DNA from: an uncultured Prevotella sp.
GTDB lineage: Bacteria; Bacteroidota; Bacteroidia; Bacteroidales; Bacteroidaceae
DNA: 8,048 nt
Direction of reading: 5' to 3'
Assembly: GCA_934190685.1 (NCBI GenBank)
Contig: CAKPTK010000100.1
Location: 1 to 8,048 of the forward strand
Numbering within the stretch: position 1 is the stretch's first letter; every line of letters begins with the position of its first letter. The notes below the pieces were generated by a model. It was not told the origin of the DNA, did not search any database, and saw only the letters and a list, made by a program, of their open reading frames with translations. Made by a program: the position numbers and the translations under genes. This document shows, one piece after another, positions 5,526 to 8,048 of the stretch.

Positions 5526-5543
5526 ATATTAAAAGACATTTGT

Positions 5544-6185
5544 ATGAACGACTCCAGCATAAGTCTCGACCTGATGGAATTTGTCGAGAAAAACATCCTT
5601 CCCAGATACAATGCTTTCGACAAGGCTCACGACATCACCCATGCCGTCAGAGTGATACGGCGATCCCTGGAACTAGCCAAACGAATCGGCGCTGACGCGA
5701 ATATGGCCTATGCCATTGCCGCCTACCATGACTTGGGACTTGAAGGGCCAAGAGCTATCCACCACCTGACAAGCGGTAAAATTCTGCTTGCGGACACCCG
5801 GCTGCAGAAATGGTTTTCCGCTGAACAAATCAAGATTATGAAGGAAGCCGTCGAGGACCATCGGGCTTCCGCATCCCATGCTCCCAGAAGTATTTACGGC
5901 AAGATTGTGGCTGAAGCGGACAGGGACATGGCACCGGAAATAGTTTTCCGCCGCACCGTGCAATACGGCCTTGACCACTATCCGGAATTGAGCCGTAAAG
6001 ACCAATGGAAACGCTTTTACGAACACATGCAGAACAAATATTCCGTCAACGGATACATCAAACTTTGGATTCCCGGATCAGAAAACGAGAAGAAACTTCA
6101 AGACATCCGAAACCTCATCGCCCAACCCACCCTATTACTGAAGTTGTTTGACAAAATATATGACGAGGAGACCGCAAAAGGTTGA
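5544..6185 (+). CDS. HD-domain protein, probable metal-dependent phosphohydrolase
   Basis: A 213-residue cytoplasmic protein. The HD superfamily signature is visible: His29 and His33 (AHDITHAVRV), His62-Asp63 (AYHDLGL), His73 or His74 (AIHHLTSG), His106 (EDHRAS) and Asp126 (IVAEADRDM). These would hold one or two metal ions for phosphate-ester hydrolysis. The H...HD...D spacing and the KIV-ADRD segment resemble the YedJ-like group, whose substrate I do not know; nothing marks it as a (p)ppGpp or cyclic-nucleotide enzyme. The C-terminal part (about 135-213) is helical and charged with no recognised domain. ATG 5544 is chosen because an upstream in-frame TTG at 5520 falls inside the -7 promoter box. 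It is transcribed away from menA from an overlapping promoter; feoAB follows 104 bases later with its own -7 box. Family assignment is firm, substrate unknown. Confidence 0.87.
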   Translation: MNDSSISLDLMEFVEKNILPRYNAFDKAHDITHAVRVIRRSLELAKRIGADANMAYAIAAYHDLGLEGPRAIHHLTSGKILLADTRLQKWFSAEQIKIMKEAVEDHRASASHAPRSIYGKIVAEADRDMAPEIVFRRTVQYGLDHYPELSRKDQWKRFYEHMQNKYSVNGYIKLWIPGSENEKKLQDIRNLIAQPTLLLKLFDKIYDEETAKG

Positions 6186-6245
6186 CGGCATCCCCATTTG
6201 TAGGTATTTTGGCGTCTGCTGCATCCCGGAATGAACAAAAGATTG

Positions 6246-6253
6246 TATCTTTG
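6246..6253 (+). promoter_or_regulatory. Putative -7 box of the feoAB promoter
   Basis: TATCTTTG followed by CA fits the Bacteroidetes -7 element, 36 bases before the feoAB ATG. No TTG is found 19-21 bases upstream, unlike the other four promoters in the window, so the promoter may be weak or depend on an activator. No convincing Fur-type operator was seen in the 6186-6289 gap. Confidence 0.55.
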
Positions 6254-6289
6254 CATCTGTTAAGAATATAAGGATTAGATTTTAGAATT

Positions 6290-8048
6290 ATGAAATTAGC
6301 TGAATTGACGACAGGTCAGAAAGGTGTCGTCGTAAAGGTATTAGGACACGGAGGCTTCCGAAAGCGCATCGTCGAAATGGGCTTCATCAAAGGTAAGGTT
6401 GTAGAAGTGTTGCTCAATGCCCCCCTCAAGGACCCGGTCAAATACAAGATTATGGGATACGAGATCTCCCTTCGACACGATGAGGCCAACATGATAGAGG
6501 TGATCTCAGAGGAAGAGGCCAAGAAAATCGAGGCGCAGGAGAACAAGGAAAAAGAGAATCTCGCAGGAAAAATGTGTGATGAACCGCACATTGACAGTCA
6601 AGAGGTTCCCTCTTCCCCGCTCACAGACCAGCAGTTCAAGGAAGCTGCCCTCAAAAAGCGCCGCACCATCAACGTTGCCCTTGTCGGCAACCCCAACTGT
6701 GGAAAAACCTCTCTCTTCAATTTCGTTTCCGGCGCCCATGAACGTGTGGGCAACTATTCCGGTGTCACCGTGGACGCCAAAGAGGGACACGCCACGTTTG
6801 AGGGATATGAATTCAACATTGTAGACCTGCCCGGCACCTACTCTCTTTCTGCCTACAGCCCGGAAGAGCTATATGTGCGCAAGCAGATTATCGAGAAGAC
6901 TCCCGATGTGATTATCAACGTGATAGACGCCTCCAACATCGAGCGCAACCTCTATCTTACAACCCAGTTGGTGGACATGAACCTCCGCATGGTGTGTGCC
7001 CTGAACATGTTTGACGAGCTTGAGAACAGAGGGGACGAACTTGACTATCAGAAATTGGGGCAACTCTTCGGCGTGCCAATGATTCCTACCGTCTTCAAGA
7101 CAGGAAAGGGAGTGGACAAGCTCTTCCACATCATCATCAACCTCTATGAAGGAGTGGACTTCCTCGACAAGGCCGGCAACATCAATCCTGAAGTGGAAAA
7201 GGATTTGCAAAACTGGCACAAGGATTATGTCAAAGACGATGACGACCATGAGGAGGATTTCGCCCATGGACCCAAACCTCACAAGAGTGTGTTCCGCCAC
7301 ATCCATGTGAACCACGGGAAATATGTGGAGAATGCCATTGAGAATATTAAGATGGAAATACAGAAGGACACACAAATCCGCCATAAATACTCCACCCGCT
7401 ATTTGGCCATCAAACTTCTTGAGAACGACTCGGAAGCCGAGAAATTCATACAAGCCCTGCCCAACGGAAAGGATATCCTCGCCGTGCGTGACAAGGTTGC
7501 CGCCCAAATCAAGGAGGAAACAAAAGACGACAGCGAGACCGCTGTGATGGATGCCAAATACGCATTTATCCATGGCGCCCTTCAAGAAGCACGCTTTGAG
7601 GAGGGCAACAAGACGGACACCTATCAGGTGACCCATGTACTTGACAACATTATCACCAACAAGTATTTCGGATTCCCCTTGTTCTTCCTGCTCATCTACA
7701 TCATGTTCCAGGTGACCTTCTCCGTGGGACAGTATCCGCAAGACTGGATAGACGCCGGAGTCGGAGCCTTGGGCGATTGGATTTCCTCGACCATGCCGGA
7801 CGGACCGCTCAAAGCGATGCTTGTCGACGGAATCATCGGAGGTGTCGGTTCGGTCATCGTCTTCCTTCCGCAGATTCTCATTCTCTATTGCTTCATCTCG
7901 TTTATGGAAGACAGCGGCTATATGGCTCGCGCGGCCTTCATCATGGACAAACTCATGCACAAGATGGGACTGCACGGCAAGTCGTTCATCCCACTCATCA
8001 TGGGCTTCGGCTGCAACGTACCGGCAGTGATGGCCACCCGTACTATCG
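6290..8048 (+). CDS. feoB: FeoA-FeoB fusion, ferrous iron transporter (3' end missing)
   Basis: GTP-driven inner-membrane importer of Fe2+. The frame is open from ATG 6290 to the window edge: 586 codons of an expected 800 or more. Residues 1-75 are a FeoA (SH3-like) domain ([26 protein letters not shown]) fused through a charged linker (about 76-125) to FeoB; this fusion is common in Bacteroidetes. The G domain shows G1 GNPNCGKTS (133-141), G2 Thr160 (GNYSGVT), G3 DLPG (179-182) and G4 NMFD (239-242, where NMMD is usual). A regulatory helical region follows. It contains a His/Asp-rich stretch at about 310-342 (seven His), then the first membrane helix (about 459-477) and the pore-region motifs [11 protein letters not shown] and GFGCNVPA (572-579). 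The rest of the membrane domain lies outside the window. Its own -7 box is at 6246. Iron regulation is expected from the family but no operator was recognised. Confidence 0.96.
   Translation, partial: MKLAELTTGQKGVVVKVLGHGGFRKRIVEMGFIKGKVVEVLLNAPLKDPVKYKIMGYEISLRHDEANMIEVISEEEAKKIEAQENKEKENLAGKMCDEPHIDSQEVPSSPLTDQQFKEAALKKRRTINVALVGNPNCGKTSLFNFVSGAHERVGNYSGVTVDAKEGHATFEGYEFNIVDLPGTYSLSAYSPEELYVRKQIIEKTPDVIINVIDASNIERNLYLTTQLVDMNLRMVCALNMFDELENRGDELDYQKLGQLFGVPMIPTVFKTGKGVDKLFHIIINLYEGVDFLDKAGNINPEVEKDLQNWHKDYVKDDDDHEEDFAHGPKPHKSVFRHIHVNHGKYVENAIENIKMEIQKDTQIRHKYSTRYLAIKLLENDSEAEKFIQALPNGKDILAVRDKVAAQIKEETKDDSETAVMDAKYAFIHGALQEARFEEGNKTDTYQVTHVLDNIITNKYFGFPLFFLLIYIMFQVTFSVGQYPQDWIDAGVGALGDWISSTMPDGPLKAMLVDGIIGGVGSVIVFLPQILILYCFISFMEDSGYMARAAFIMDKLMHKMGLHGKSFIPLIMGFGCNVPAVMATRTI

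Noticed and set aside
6255..6300. AT-rich sequence before feoAB as a Fur operator
   Set aside because: It does not give a clear match to the 19-base inverted-repeat Fur box; only loose AT-rich similarity is present.
6869..7975. Long open frame on the minus strand inside feoAB
   Set aside because: The plus strand carries the FeoB GTPase and membrane motifs without interruption; the antisense product is Val/His-rich shadow sequence.

Overview
The window looks like a Bacteroidales chromosome, probably of the Prevotella type. The evidence is a short primary sigma factor of Bacteroidetes form, a FeoA-FeoB fusion, a tyrosine integrase with the Bacteroidetes Arg-to-Ser change, a tRNA without an encoded CCA, and promoters that fit the Bacteroidetes pattern TTG-N20-TAnnTTTG. 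The genus is an inference from remembered protein sequences and was not tested.

Positions 1-2725 look like the end of an integrated element. A large protein gene that is open at the left edge and resembles phage structural proteins (1-1083, +) converges, with a 10-base gap, on a tyrosine recombinase (1094-2269, -). The integrase is followed by a 380-base non-coding stretch. It holds four copies of a 12-base direct repeat (candidate integrase arm sites), a hairpin terminator, and an imperfect copy of the 3' end of the neighbouring tRNA. A tRNA-Arg(TCT) gene (2651-2725, -) points its 3' end at the integrase, which is the classic layout of an element inserted into the 3' end of a tRNA. The other end of the element is outside the window, so the att site is a proposal.

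Positions 2726-5525 are core chromosome on the minus strand. In transcription order they hold menA (menaquinone side-chain attachment), a small DnaJ/CbpA-like co-chaperone 38 bases behind it, and then rpoD with its own promoter. The tRNA follows rpoD, also with its own promoter. The rpoD promoter is flanked by a perfect 13-base inverted repeat. One arm sits exactly where a near-identical motif sits in the menA leader, which hints at shared control.

Positions 5492-8048 run on the plus strand. A gene for an HD-domain protein of unknown substrate is read divergently from menA, from promoters that overlap almost completely. After it comes a FeoA-FeoB ferrous-iron transporter gene that runs off the right edge. 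The menaquinone, iron, co-chaperone and sigma genes are all housekeeping functions. I see no defence system, CRISPR array, toxin-antitoxin pair or new multi-gene system. The least ordinary signals are the integrase arm-site array with its tRNA junction and the regulatory layout around the rpoD and menA promoters.
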